DNA of 64,000 nt from an uncultured Lachnospiraceae bacterium (GTDB lineage Bacteria > Bacillota > Clostridia > Lachnospirales > Lachnospiraceae), in NCBI GenBank assembly GCA_947625135.1, contig CANQNE010000003.1, forward strand, positions 33,101 through 97,100. Reading direction: 5' to 3'. Both the position numbers and the translations under genes were made by a program. This document shows positions 8,610 through 16,671 of this stretch, in pieces; positions within the stretch are counted from its first letter, which is position 1; each line of letters starts with the position of its first letter. Below the pieces are notes generated by a model that had not been told where the DNA came from, ran no database searches, and saw only the letters and a list, made by a program, of their open reading frames with translations.

Positions 8610-9371
8610 ATGTTTACAAAACGAATTATTCCCTGTCTGGATGTACATAACGGACGGGTAGTCAAAGGCGTGAATTTTGTAAATCTCCGGGATGCCGGAG
8701 ATCCTGTGGAGATTGCCGCGGCGTATGACAAGGCCGGGGCGGACGAGGTGGTATTTTTGGATATCACCGCATCCAGCGACTCCCGGAATACGGTAGTGGA
8801 TATGGTACGCAGGGTGGCGGAAAAGGTTTTTATTCCCTTTACTGTAGGCGGCGGCATCCGCACGGTGGAGGATTTCAGAGCCATTTTGCGGGAGGGGGCG
8901 GATAAGATCTCGGTAAACAGCGCCGCCATTCGGAATCCGGCGCTGATCTCTCAGGCGGCGGACAAGTTCGGGAGCCAGTGCGTAGTGGTAGCCATTGACG
9001 CCAAACGATGCAGGGAGCGGAAGGGCTGGAATATTTACCTGAACGGCGGAAGAGTGGATACCGGCATAGACGCCGTGGAATGGGCGATGAAAGCCGAGAC
9101 TCTCGGCGCCGGGGAGATCCTGCTCACCAGCATGGACTGTGACGGGACGAAGAACGGCTATGATATGGAGCTGACAAAATGTATTGCGGACAATGTGTCT
9201 ATACCGGTGATCGCCTCCGGGGGCGCCGGCAAAAAAGAGCATTTTTATGACGTACTCACATCCGGCGGCGCAGACGCGGCGCTGGCGGCTTCTTTGTTTC
9301 ATTACAAGGAGCTTGAGATCAGGGATCTGAAGCAATATTTGCGTGACCGCAATGTGTCTGTGCGGATCTGA
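8610..9371 (+). CDS. hisF: Imidazole glycerol phosphate synthase, cyclase subunit HisF
   Basis: 253 residues, exactly the usual HisF length, from the ATG at 8610. GGAGGA at 8600-8605 sits just upstream of it and inside a 12-base longer frame starting at 8598, so the inner ATG is preferred. HisF is a TIM barrel that uses HisH-derived ammonia to make IGP and AICAR from PRFAR. Seen: the N-terminal [10 protein letters not shown] with the catalytic Asp, a second catalytic Asp in VVVAIDAK, and the phosphate-binding loops VGGGIRT and [11 protein letters not shown]. It is co-transcribed with hisH. Confidence 0.94.
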   Translation: MFTKRIIPCLDVHNGRVVKGVNFVNLRDAGDPVEIAAAYDKAGADEVVFLDITASSDSRNTVVDMVRRVAEKVFIPFTVGGGIRTVEDFRAILREGADKISVNSAAIRNPALISQAADKFGSQCVVVAIDAKRCRERKGWNIYLNGGRVDTGIDAVEWAMKAETLGAGEILLTSMDCDGTKNGYDMELTKCIADNVSIPVIASGGAGKKEHFYDVLTSGGADAALAASLFHYKELEIRDLKQYLRDRNVSVRI

Positions 9372-9424
9372 AAATAGAAGTTTGTTTTTCATGATCTGAC
9401 TGCGGGAGCCTAAAAGGAAACATG

Positions 9425-9444
9425 CCGCGGCAGGACGGCCGCGG
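9425..9444. repeat. GC-rich inverted repeat ahead of ung
   Basis: CCGCGGC (9425-9431) and GCCGCGG (9438-9444) form a 7-pair stem with a 6-base loop, ending 7 bases before the AAGGAG site of ung. There is no T-run, so it is more likely an mRNA-processing or translation element than a terminator. Confidence 0.4.
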
Positions 9445-9464
9445 AAGAGAAAGGAGAGATGGCG

Positions 9465-10139
9465 ATGCCGCCGATTTCAAACGACTGGCTGGAGGTACTC
9501 AGGCCGGAATTTGCAAAGCCTTATTATCGAACCCTTCATCAAAAGGTAGTGTCTGAATATCAAACGAAGATCATATATCCTCCCGGAGATGATCTTTTCA
9601 ACGCCTTTCATCTGACTCCGCTGAGTAAGGTGAAGGTGGTCATATTGGGACAGGATCCTTATCATGAACCGGGACAGGCCCATGGACTTTGCTTTTCTGT
9701 CAGGAAAGGGGTGAAGATCCCGCCGTCTCTGGTAAATATTTATAAGGAGCTGTATGACGATCTGGGATGTAAGATACCCAATAACGGCTATTTGATAAAG
9801 TGGGCTGAACAGGGTGTGCTGCTGCTGAATACCGTACTCACTGTGCGCGCCCATCAGGCTTTTTCTCACAGAGGCATCGGCTGGGAGGAGTTCACCGATG
9901 CGGCAATCCGTGCGGTGAATCAGGTTGACAGGCCGGTGGTCTATCTGCTCTGGGGAAACCCCGCCCAGCGGAAAGCAGCCATGCTGAATAATCCGAAGCA
10001 CCTGATTTTAAAGGCGCCCCATCCCAGCCCGCTGTCTGCCAGCCGGGGATTTTTCGGATGCAGGCATTTCAGCAAAGCAAATGAATTTCTTCAGGCAAAT
10101 GGGGAGACCCCCATCGACTGGCAGATCGAAGATCTGTAG
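9465..10139 (+). CDS. ung: Uracil-DNA glycosylase, family 1
   Basis: 224 residues. Ung removes uracil from DNA to start base-excision repair. The water-activating loop [18 protein letters not shown], the strand [10 protein letters not shown], and the minor-groove loop [17 protein letters not shown] are all intact. Two in-frame ATGs (9459 and 9465) are possible: AGGAG at 9452-9456 lies only 2 bases from the first and 8 from the second, so 9465 is chosen. It stands alone between hisF and a small membrane-protein gene. Assignment is secure. Confidence 0.95.
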   Translation: MPPISNDWLEVLRPEFAKPYYRTLHQKVVSEYQTKIIYPPGDDLFNAFHLTPLSKVKVVILGQDPYHEPGQAHGLCFSVRKGVKIPPSLVNIYKELYDDLGCKIPNNGYLIKWAEQGVLLLNTVLTVRAHQAFSHRGIGWEEFTDAAIRAVNQVDRPVVYLLWGNPAQRKAAMLNNPKHLILKAPHPSPLSASRGFFGCRHFSKANEFLQANGETPIDWQIEDL

Positions 10140-10308
10140 TTTTGCCGTGCCAGACCCCTTTTTCCATAAATATGGATGGAAACAAGTTCGCATTGACTCT
10201 GTTTTTTCTGTTGTGTATGCTTGAGATAGAGAAACCCGCCGGAGTAAAAAACGGATCGGGCAGAATGTGAGCAAGACCTGAAATACAGTAAGAGGAGAGG
10301 GGTTCGGA

Positions 10309-10746
10309 ATGAACGAAAAGACAATGTTTCAGCAGGATCAGGAAGCAGCGGAGGAAAACCGCAGGCGGCTGGAAAAGGGGAAAAGGCTGTTGTGTGTGAT
10401 CGTTGCCGTCAGCCTCCTGTTGTCGCTGTTCTCTGCTGTTTTCCATACACAGTTTACCGGCATTTTGCTGCAGCTTGTGCTTGCGTTTTTTATTTTCAGA
10501 GGAAGCGCCGCAGTAAAAGGCTTTTATCTTTTGTTTGTCGTACTCAGTGTTGTATCCGGGTTTCTCTGCTTTGTCCGGCAGAATGTACAGGCAATGTTTG
10601 CGCTGCCCGCGGCGGCGCCTGCTTTCAGGTGCCTGTTGATCGGGGCAGGCGTGTTCACCATTGCATGGGGCGTCTTCTCGATGTTTGCCATGGAAAAGAG
10701 CAGAAACCTTGCGGGCTATTTGGAATATCAGAAAATGCAAAGATAA
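10309..10746 (+). CDS. Small integral membrane protein, function unknown
   Basis: 145 residues from an ATG behind AGGAGAGGGG. The first 25 residues are charged (QEAAEENRRRLEKGKR) and cytoplasmic; four hydrophobic helices follow at about 27-48, 51-70, 73-88 and 105-125, and the protein ends in a short polar tail. No conserved motif or family was recognised. It is a single gene between ung and the convergent nifJ, closed by a strong terminator at 10753-10796. It is not a shadow of another gene, and its membrane topology is coherent. Confidence 0.7.
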   Translation: MNEKTMFQQDQEAAEENRRRLEKGKRLLCVIVAVSLLLSLFSAVFHTQFTGILLQLVLAFFIFRGSAAVKGFYLLFVVLSVVSGFLCFVRQNVQAMFALPAAAPAFRCLLIGAGVFTIAWGVFSMFAMEKSRNLAGYLEYQKMQR

Positions 10747-10752
10747 AAAGAA

Positions 10753-10796
10753 GGCATCCCAAAAGTCGGTTGAGACTTTCGGGATGCCCTTTTTGT
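10753..10796. terminator. Strong intrinsic terminator, probably bidirectional
   Basis: GGCATCCC at 10753-10760 pairs with GGGATGCC at 10781-10788, extended inward by AAAGTC/GACTTT, with a CTTTTTG run on the plus side and an A-rich flank (T-rich on the minus strand) on the other. It separates the plus-strand membrane-protein gene from the end of minus-strand nifJ. Confidence 0.88.
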
Positions 10797-10833
10797 TATT
10801 TCAGCCTGGAATAAGATGCCTGATAAGCAGCGC

Positions 10834-13800
10834 TTATTTGCCTTCGCCTCCGTAGAGGGTGATCAGCTTATTCAGGTATTCGTAACGCTCTTTTGCAAAT
10901 GCCTCAGACTGATCGAACAGCTTTTCAGCTCTTTCAGGATTGAAGCGTGCCAGTGCGTTGTAACGAACCTCGCCATTTAAGAATTCCTTGTAGTCTGCGG
11001 TAGGAGCCTTGCTGTCCAGTGTGAACGCAGGCTTGCCTTCTTTGGCAAGGAGAGGATTGTAACGGAAGTTGTGCCAGTAACCGGCAGCTACCGCGTTTTT
11101 CTCCTCTGTCTGTGCCTTGGACATACCAACCTTGATGCCGTGGTTGATACAAGGAGCATAGCAGATGACGATAGAAGGTCCGGGATAAGCCTCAGCCTCT
11201 GTGATCGCCTTAACGGTCTGATTGTAATCAGCGCCCATGGCAACCTGTGCAACATATACATAACCATAGCTCATAGCAATGGAAGCAAGGTCTTTCTTTT
11301 TCACTTCCTTACCTGCAGCAGCAAACTGTGCGGTGGCGCCTACAGGAGTCGCTTTGGAGGACTGACCGCCTGTATTGGAGTAAACTTCGGTATCAAATAC
11401 CAGAATATTTACATCCTGGCCGCTGGCCAGTACATGGTCAACACCGCCGAAGCCGATATCGTAAGCCCAGCCGTCACCGCCGAAGATCCACTGAGATTTC
11501 TTTGCAAGGAAGTCTTTGTCCTTCAGGATCTCCCTGGCGTCGTCGCAGCCGCATGCCTCAAGAGCGGCAACCAGCTTTTCTGTGGCAGCGCCGTTGGTAG
11601 CGCCGCAGCTGAAGGTATCCATATAATCAGCGATCGCGGATTTCACGTCTTCCTTATCCGTCTTCTCAGAGAGCGCGTTCAGTTTGGACTTCAGGCTGTC
11701 CCGGAGCGCCCGCTGGGCAAGGAACATACCATAACCAAACTCCGCAGCATCCTCAAACAAAGAGTTTGACCATGCGGGTCCTTTGCCCTCGGGAGTGGTC
11801 GTATAAGGAGTAGAAGGTGATGAGTTTGCCCAGATCGAAGAACATCCGGTTGCGTTTGCAATGTACATTCTGTCGCCGAACAGCTGCGTTACCAGTTTGG
11901 CATAAGGAGTCTCGCCGCAGCCGGCACATGCACCGGAGAACTCAAGAAGGGGCTGCTTGAACTGGCTGCCCTTCACGGTGCCTTCCTTGAATTTTTCCAG
12001 AACCTCGGGTTTCTTGGGAAGGGACTGACCGTAAGCGAAAACTTCCTGCTCGTCCCGATTCTCTTCCAGACTCTCCATAACAAGAGCCTTTTCACCCTTT
12101 TTGCCGGGACATACGTTCGCGCAGGAACCGCATCCGGTACAATCCAGTGCGGAAACAGTCATGGCGAATTTCATGCCGGGCATACCGGTCATATCTGCCA
12201 TCTTCATGCCTTCGGGAGCGTTGGCCGCTTCCTCTGCAGTCAATGCTACAGGACGCACAACAGCATGAGGACATACATAAGAACAGAAGTTACACTGAAT
12301 ACAGTTCTCAGGCTTCCAATTGGGAACATCCACCGCGATGCCGCGCTTCTCATAAGCGGAAGTACCGGAAGGAGTGGTGCCGTCCGCGTAATCTGCAAAT
12401 GCAGATACGGGAAGCTGATTGCCCTGCTGTGCGTTGATGGGGATCTGGATGTTCTTTACGAATTTAGCGGCGTCGCTGTCGCCCTCAACCGTAACAGCCA
12501 GAGATTCCTCTGCTGCGTTTTTCCAGCTTTCGGGAACCTGAATTTCCACAACGTCTGTTGCGCCCCGGTCGATGGCGTCATAGTTCATCTGTACGATCTT
12601 ATCGCCTTTTCTTCCGTAGGTCGCCTTGGCAGCAGCCTTCATCAGCTCGATAGCCTTGTCTGAAGGGATGATGTCGGCCAGCTTGAAGAATGCAGACTGG
12701 AGAACGGTGTTGATACGTCCGCCCAGACCGATCTCCTTGCCGATCTTGATGCCGTCGATGGTGTAAAGCTTGATATTGTGGTCAGCAATGTATTTTTTCA
12801 TCTGACCGGGAAGGTGAGTCTCAAGACCCTCCAGATCCCAAGGGCAGTTCAGCAGGAAAGTACCGCCGTCAACCAGCTCCTGCACCATGTTGTATTTACG
12901 TACATAAGCGGGATTGTGGCAAGCCACGAAGTTAGCCCGGGTGATCAGGTAGGTGGAACGGATGGGATCCTTTCCGAAGCGGAGGTGAGACATGGTGACA
13001 CCGCCGGATTTCTTGGAATCGTAATCAAAATATGCCTGGGCATACATATCGGTGTTATCGCCGATGATCTTGATGGAGTTCTTGTTGGCGCCCACAGTAC
13101 CGTCAGCGCCCAGACCCCAGAATTTGCAGTTGATGGTGGAAGCGGGTGTGGTCACCACGTTTTCGCCTACAGGAAGAGAAAGGTTTGTCACATCATCCTC
13201 GATACCGATGGTGAACATCTTCTTCTCATGATTGTTGTAGATAGCAATGATCTGCGCAGGTGTGGTGTCCTTGCATGCCAGACCATAACGGCAGGAGAAT
13301 ACGGGAACGGAATCCAGTTTGGAACCCTTCAGTGCCGCAACAACATCTAAGTACAGAGGCTCGCCCAGAGCGCCGGGCTCTTTGGTCCTGTCAAGAACCG
13401 TAACCTGCTTCACGGAGTCGGGGATGGCGTCTACCAGAGCCTGTCCGCAGAAAGGTCTGTAGAGACGAACTTTTATAACGCCGACTTTGGCGCCGGAAGC
13501 AAGCATATAGTCGATGGTCTCATCGATGGTCTCACATACGGAACCCATGGCGACGATCACATGCTCCGCATCGGGAGCGCCGTAGTAGTTGAACAGTTTG
13601 TAATCGGTGCCGATTTTGGCGTTTACTTTATCCATGTATTCCTGAACGATTCCGGGAAGGGCGTCATAGTAAGGGTTGCAAGCCTCACGTGCCTGGAAGA
13701 ATACGTCAGGGTTCTGAGCGGAACCGCGCTCAACGGGATGGTTGGGATTCAGCGCATTGCGGCGGAATTCGTCGATGGCGTCCATGTCCACCAGATCCTT

Positions 13801-14373
13801 CAGATCCTCATAGTCCCATGTCTCGATCTTCTGGATCTCATGGGAGGTTCTGAAACCGTCAAAGAAATTGATGAAAGGAAGTTTACCCTTGATCGCTGCG
13901 CAGTGTGCAACGGCGGTCAGATCCATAACCTCCTGTACGCTGCCCTCACAGAGCATTGCAACGCCTGTCTGACGGCATGCCAGTACATCGGAGTGATCTC
14001 CGAAGATGGACAATGCGTGACTGGCGATCGTCCGGGCAGATACGTTGAATACGCCGGGAAGCAGTTCGCCGGCGATCTTGTAAAGGTTGGGGATCATCAG
14101 CAGCAGACCCTGAGAAGCCGTAAAGGTAGTTGTCAGCGCACCTGCGGACAAAGAACCGTGTACGGTACCGGCGGCGCCGGCTTCAGATTGCATTTCTGTA
14201 ATCTGCACAGTCTGGCCAAAGATGTTTTTCCTTCCCTGCGTTGCCCATTCGTCTGCGGCCTCAGCCATGACAGATGAAGGGGTAATCGGATAGATGGCGG
14301 CAACGTCTGTGTACGCATAGGACACATGAGCGGCTGCGTGATTACCATCCATGGTTTTCATTTTTCTTGCCAT
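10834..14373 (-). CDS. nifJ: Pyruvate:ferredoxin (flavodoxin) oxidoreductase, single-chain
   Basis: 1179 residues from the ATG at 14373 (AAGGAGG 11 bases upstream); the frame extends 23 codons further without a site. The enzyme oxidises pyruvate with CoA to acetyl-CoA and CO2 and reduces ferredoxin, the central anaerobic pyruvate step. Domain order is canonical: alpha (YPITPSSVMAEAADEW near the N terminus), gamma (GADGTVGANKNSIKIIG), two 4Fe-4S clusters in CIQCNFCSYVCPHA and CTGCGSCANVCPG, a third cluster contributed by CAGCGETPY and later Cys residues, and the thiamine-diphosphate site GGDGWAYDIGFGG with FDTEVYSNTGGQ. It is a monocistronic gene with a strong promoter. Its reduced ferredoxin is the natural donor for the Rnf complex encoded at 49553-54611. 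Confidence 0.97.
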   Translation of the reverse strand: MARKMKTMDGNHAAAHVSYAYTDVAAIYPITPSSVMAEAADEWATQGRKNIFGQTVQITEMQSEAGAAGTVHGSLSAGALTTTFTASQGLLLMIPNLYKIAGELLPGVFNVSARTIASHALSIFGDHSDVLACRQTGVAMLCEGSVQEVMDLTAVAHCAAIKGKLPFINFFDGFRTSHEIQKIETWDYEDLKDLVDMDAIDEFRRNALNPNHPVERGSAQNPDVFFQAREACNPYYDALPGIVQEYMDKVNAKIGTDYKLFNYYGAPDAEHVIVAMGSVCETIDETIDYMLASGAKVGVIKVRLYRPFCGQALVDAIPDSVKQVTVLDRTKEPGALGEPLYLDVVAALKGSKLDSVPVFSCRYGLACKDTTPAQIIAIYNNHEKKMFTIGIEDDVTNLSLPVGENVVTTPASTINCKFWGLGADGTVGANKNSIKIIGDNTDMYAQAYFDYDSKKSGGVTMSHLRFGKDPIRSTYLITRANFVACHNPAYVRKYNMVQELVDGGTFLLNCPWDLEGLETHLPGQMKKYIADHNIKLYTIDGIKIGKEIGLGGRINTVLQSAFFKLADIIPSDKAIELMKAAAKATYGRKGDKIVQMNYDAIDRGATDVVEIQVPESWKNAAEESLAVTVEGDSDAAKFVKNIQIPINAQQGNQLPVSAFADYADGTTPSGTSAYEKRGIAVDVPNWKPENCIQCNFCSYVCPHAVVRPVALTAEEAANAPEGMKMADMTGMPGMKFAMTVSALDCTGCGSCANVCPGKKGEKALVMESLEENRDEQEVFAYGQSLPKKPEVLEKFKEGTVKGSQFKQPLLEFSGACAGCGETPYAKLVTQLFGDRMYIANATGCSSIWANSSPSTPYTTTPEGKGPAWSNSLFEDAAEFGYGMFLAQRALRDSLKSKLNALSEKTDKEDVKSAIADYMDTFSCGATNGAATEKLVAALEACGCDDAREILKDKDFLAKKSQWIFGGDGWAYDIGFGGVDHVLASGQDVNILVFDTEVYSNTGGQSSKATPVGATAQFAAAGKEVKKKDLASIAMSYGYVYVAQVAMGADYNQTVKAITEAEAYPGPSIVICYAPCINHGIKVGMSKAQTEEKNAVAAGYWHNFRYNPLLAKEGKPAFTLDSKAPTADYKEFLNGEVRYNALARFNPERAEKLFDQSEAFAKERYEYLNKLITLYGGEGK

Positions 14374-14444
14374 TGTAGTAGTTTCCTCCTTGTAAAATAG
14401 TAGGTAAGATAACGGAAATAAAATTTCATATTTCCCTGACATAT

Positions 14445-14473
14445 ATAATAAGATTTTGTGGTAAAAAGGTCAA
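14445..14473 (-). promoter_or_regulatory. Strong promoter for nifJ
   Basis: On the minus strand TTGACC (14473-14468), 17 bases, TATTAT (14450-14445). The start near 14438 gives a leader of about 65 bases. The 359-base gap 14374-14732 holds this promoter, the divergent amidase promoter and a hairpin between them. Confidence 0.75.
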
Positions 14474-14550
14474 GAGCAAATACGGCAAAAAAAGTAAAAT
14501 ATAATAAGAAAAAACAGGATTTCTCAACAGCTATCGACAAAAAATACACA

Positions 14551-14577
14551 AACCCGGGAGATAAATATTACCGGGTT
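14551..14577. repeat. Inverted repeat between divergent promoters
   Basis: AACCCGG (14551-14557) and CCGGGTT (14571-14577) flank a 13-base A/T-rich loop. On the minus strand the repeat is followed by a T-rich stretch, so it could stop antisense transcripts from the amidase side. It could instead be a regulator site. Function is unknown. Confidence 0.45.
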
Positions 14578-14588
14578 GTTAAAAAAAC

Positions 14589-14617
14589 TTGAAAAAAGTG
14601 TAAAACTATTGTATACT
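14589..14617 (+). promoter_or_regulatory. Promoter for the amidase-deacetylase fusion gene
   Basis: TTGAAA (14589-14594), 17 bases, TATACT (14612-14617). The start would be near 14624, giving a leader of about 110 bases that contains a duplicated ribosome-site block at 14699-14730. Confidence 0.6.
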
Positions 14618-14698
14618 TAAAAAAATTTACCAAAAAAGTTGGAGTGAAAACTACTGTTTCAGCCTGTTTTTTCGCAGAAATAAACAAATTATTGAAGC

Positions 14699-14730
14699 AA
14701 ATGAGGAGTTACTGAAATGAGGAGTTACTG
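14699..14730 (+). repeat. Tandem 16-base duplication carrying two ribosome-binding sites
   Basis: AAATGAGGAGTTACTG occurs twice in perfect tandem (14699-14714 and 14715-14730), immediately before the ATG at 14733. Each copy contains a GAGGAG site and an ATG; only the second site is correctly spaced for the gene. Copy 1's ATG at 14701 and copy 2's at 14717 lead into short frames. Confidence 0.8.
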
Positions 14731-14732
14731 TT

Positions 14733-16487
14733 ATGAATAGACAGGATATGCCAAGACGTAGCCAGTTTTCCTCTGAGGAAGCCTACCAGCGTGCCAGAAG
14801 ACGCAGGATTATCGAACTTCGCAGACGAAAAAGAAGACTGAGAAAGATTGTAAAAACAGCGATCATCGCCGGTATGTTCTGCATGGCGGCGCTGGTGGTC
14901 CTGGGGATCGGATTTGCTGTGAAGGCGATCTTTACCGGATTGGGATCGCGAAGCGTCAGTGAGACTGTGCTGGCGGAGCGATATGAGGCGATGCCCGATA
15001 TCTCCACCATTTCCATGGAGGATGAACCGACGCCTACGCTGGATCTGTATGTCTGTCTGGATCCGGGACATGGGGGCTATGATCCCGGGACAAGCAGTGC
15101 GGACGGAAAGAGAAATGAGAAAGATGATGTGCTGAGACTGGCGCTGGCTGTGCGGGAAGAACTGCAGGCGTTAGGCGCACAGGTGCTGATGACAAGAGAA
15201 GACGATACCTTTTATAAGTTGTCTGACAGAGGCTATATTGCCAACAATGCAAAGGTGGATTATTTTGTGTCCATTCACCGGAATGCGGTGGATGCTAACG
15301 AGGATGCAACGCCAAACGGCATAGAAATCTATGTGCCCACAAAGGCCCGCAGCAATCCGGACGGCTCTTATGAGCTGGGTGAAAACATTATGGCCGGACT
15401 GGAAAAAGCCGGTATTTCAGAAAACAGAGGCGTGCGGTACGGCTCTCAGGGATCTGAAAACTCCGATTATCAGGTGAACAGGGATACGGAGATGCCCAGC
15501 TGCCTGATCGAATTGGGCTTTATGACCAGCGACAAAGACAACCAGCTGCTGGATGAGAATCTGCAGAGTTACGCCAAGGAGATTGCCAGGGCCATTGTCA
15601 AGACTTCCCAGAAAGGGGAGGAGACTGAACCTCCCAAGGGAATGACGCTGGAGAATGAAAAGATTCAGGATGTGAATTCTCTGAGCAGCGAGGAGATCGT
15701 CTGGGCTCCCGGCACGGAGACGGACGAAAATAACCGGCCCACAGGCGCTTTGGATTTTCAGGAAAAATACGGCGCATATCAGGCTCAGTTTATTATGCCG
15801 GATCAGGAAAAAGAGATCTACCTGACCTTTGACGAAGGCTATGAAGCCGGTTATACGGGGCAGATCCTGGATATTTTGAAGGAGAACGGGATTTCGGCTG
15901 TCTTTTTCGTGACGCTTCCCTTTGTGAAGAGCAATCAGGAGCTGGTGCAGCGGATGATTGACGAGGGACATATCATTGGCAACCACAGCGCAAACAATGA
16001 CCAGAAGGGGATCATCACCGCCAGCCTGGAGGAGCAGCGGACAGAGATCAACGATCTTCACGATTATATGCTGAGCCATTTCAACTATCAGATGTGTCTG
16101 TTCCGCTATCCCAACGGGAAATTTACACAGCAGTCTCTTGCAATGGTGAACAACCTGAATTATCAGAGTGTGTTCTGGAGCTTTTCTTATAAGGACTATG
16201 ATATGGCGAAGCAGCCGAAGGAGAAGGATTCCTTAAAAATTCTTGAAAAATGTCTCCACGGCGGCGCTATTTATCTGCTCAGCGCCCGTTCCCGGACAAA
16301 TGCGGAGATCCTCAGCGATTTTATCAGTGACGCACAGAAGCAGGGCTACACTTTTGAACCCTACTCCGTGAAGTCAGCCTCTGATCAGAGCAAGGACGCG
16401 GCCTCTTCGGAGCAGCCCGATGAAGGACAGAATGAGGACGGCGGCAGTCAGGATGAAACAGACGGTTCCGGCTCATCAGATCAGTAA
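14733..16487 (+). CDS. CwlD-like amidase fused to a PdaA-like (degenerate) deacetylase domain
   Basis: 584 residues. A basic cytoplasmic head (about 1-43), one membrane helix at about 44-69, then an Amidase_3 domain (about 105-295) with its zinc and catalytic residues intact: DPGHGG, the Glu of KRNEKDD, SIHRNAVD and CLIELGF. This class cleaves the muramoyl-L-alanine bond. From about residue 345 to 550 comes a domain that matches B. subtilis PdaA along its length (IYLTFDEGYEAGYT, GHIIGNHS, QSVFWSFSYKDYD, GGAIYLLS, NAEILSDFISDAQKQGYTF). However, the HSxxH metal motif reads HSANN, and the LLH catalytic His is Ser. CwlD and PdaA act in succession to make muramic-delta-lactam in spore cortex. The fusion therefore suggests a cortex role, with the second domain binding rather than catalysing, as inference. 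The C terminus is a low-complexity Ser/Asp/Glu/Gln tail. Confidence 0.85.
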   Translation: MNRQDMPRRSQFSSEEAYQRARRRRIIELRRRKRRLRKIVKTAIIAGMFCMAALVVLGIGFAVKAIFTGLGSRSVSETVLAERYEAMPDISTISMEDEPTPTLDLYVCLDPGHGGYDPGTSSADGKRNEKDDVLRLALAVREELQALGAQVLMTREDDTFYKLSDRGYIANNAKVDYFVSIHRNAVDANEDATPNGIEIYVPTKARSNPDGSYELGENIMAGLEKAGISENRGVRYGSQGSENSDYQVNRDTEMPSCLIELGFMTSDKDNQLLDENLQSYAKEIARAIVKTSQKGEETEPPKGMTLENEKIQDVNSLSSEEIVWAPGTETDENNRPTGALDFQEKYGAYQAQFIMPDQEKEIYLTFDEGYEAGYTGQILDILKENGISAVFFVTLPFVKSNQELVQRMIDEGHIIGNHSANNDQKGIITASLEEQRTEINDLHDYMLSHFNYQMCLFRYPNGKFTQQSLAMVNNLNYQSVFWSFSYKDYDMAKQPKEKDSLKILEKCLHGGAIYLLSARSRTNAEILSDFISDAQKQGYTFEPYSVKSASDQSKDAASSEQPDEGQNEDGGSQDETDGSGSSDQ

Positions 16488-16507
16488 AAATCCATAGTCA
16501 GATACAT

Positions 16508-16568
16508 AAAACTGCCCTGCAGTCTTTTTGGCCTTTCAAAAAGGCGGAAAAGAACCGGGGCAGTTTTT
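16508..16568 (+). terminator. Intrinsic terminator after the amidase fusion gene
   Basis: AAACTGCCC at 16508-16516 pairs with GGGGCAGTTTTT ending at 16568; a second hairpin (CTTTTTGGCC with GGCGGAAAAG) lies inside. The closing T-run makes termination likely. Confidence 0.75.
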
Positions 16569-16588
16569 GATTTCCTTTTGAAATGCCG

Positions 16589-16617
16589 TTGAATTTTATT
16601 CAAGATTTTGGTAAAAT
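16589..16617 (+). promoter_or_regulatory. Promoter for the polyphosphate:AMP phosphotransferase operon
   Basis: TTGAAT (16589-16594), 17 bases, TAAAAT (16612-16617); the start is expected near 16624, inside the inverted repeat described next. Confidence 0.6.
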
Positions 16618-16621
16618 AAAA

Positions 16622-16644
16622 ACAATGATTATTAATATCATTGT
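16622..16644. promoter_or_regulatory. Operator-like inverted repeat at the transcription start
   Basis: ACAATGAT (16622-16629) and ATCATTGT (16637-16644) are perfect 8-base inverted arms around TATTAAT. They sit directly over the predicted start, where a repressor dimer would block initiation. No regulator gene is adjacent, so the binding protein is unknown. Confidence 0.5.
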
Positions 16645-16671
16645 AAAGCAGGAAAAAGAGGAGGGACGCTT

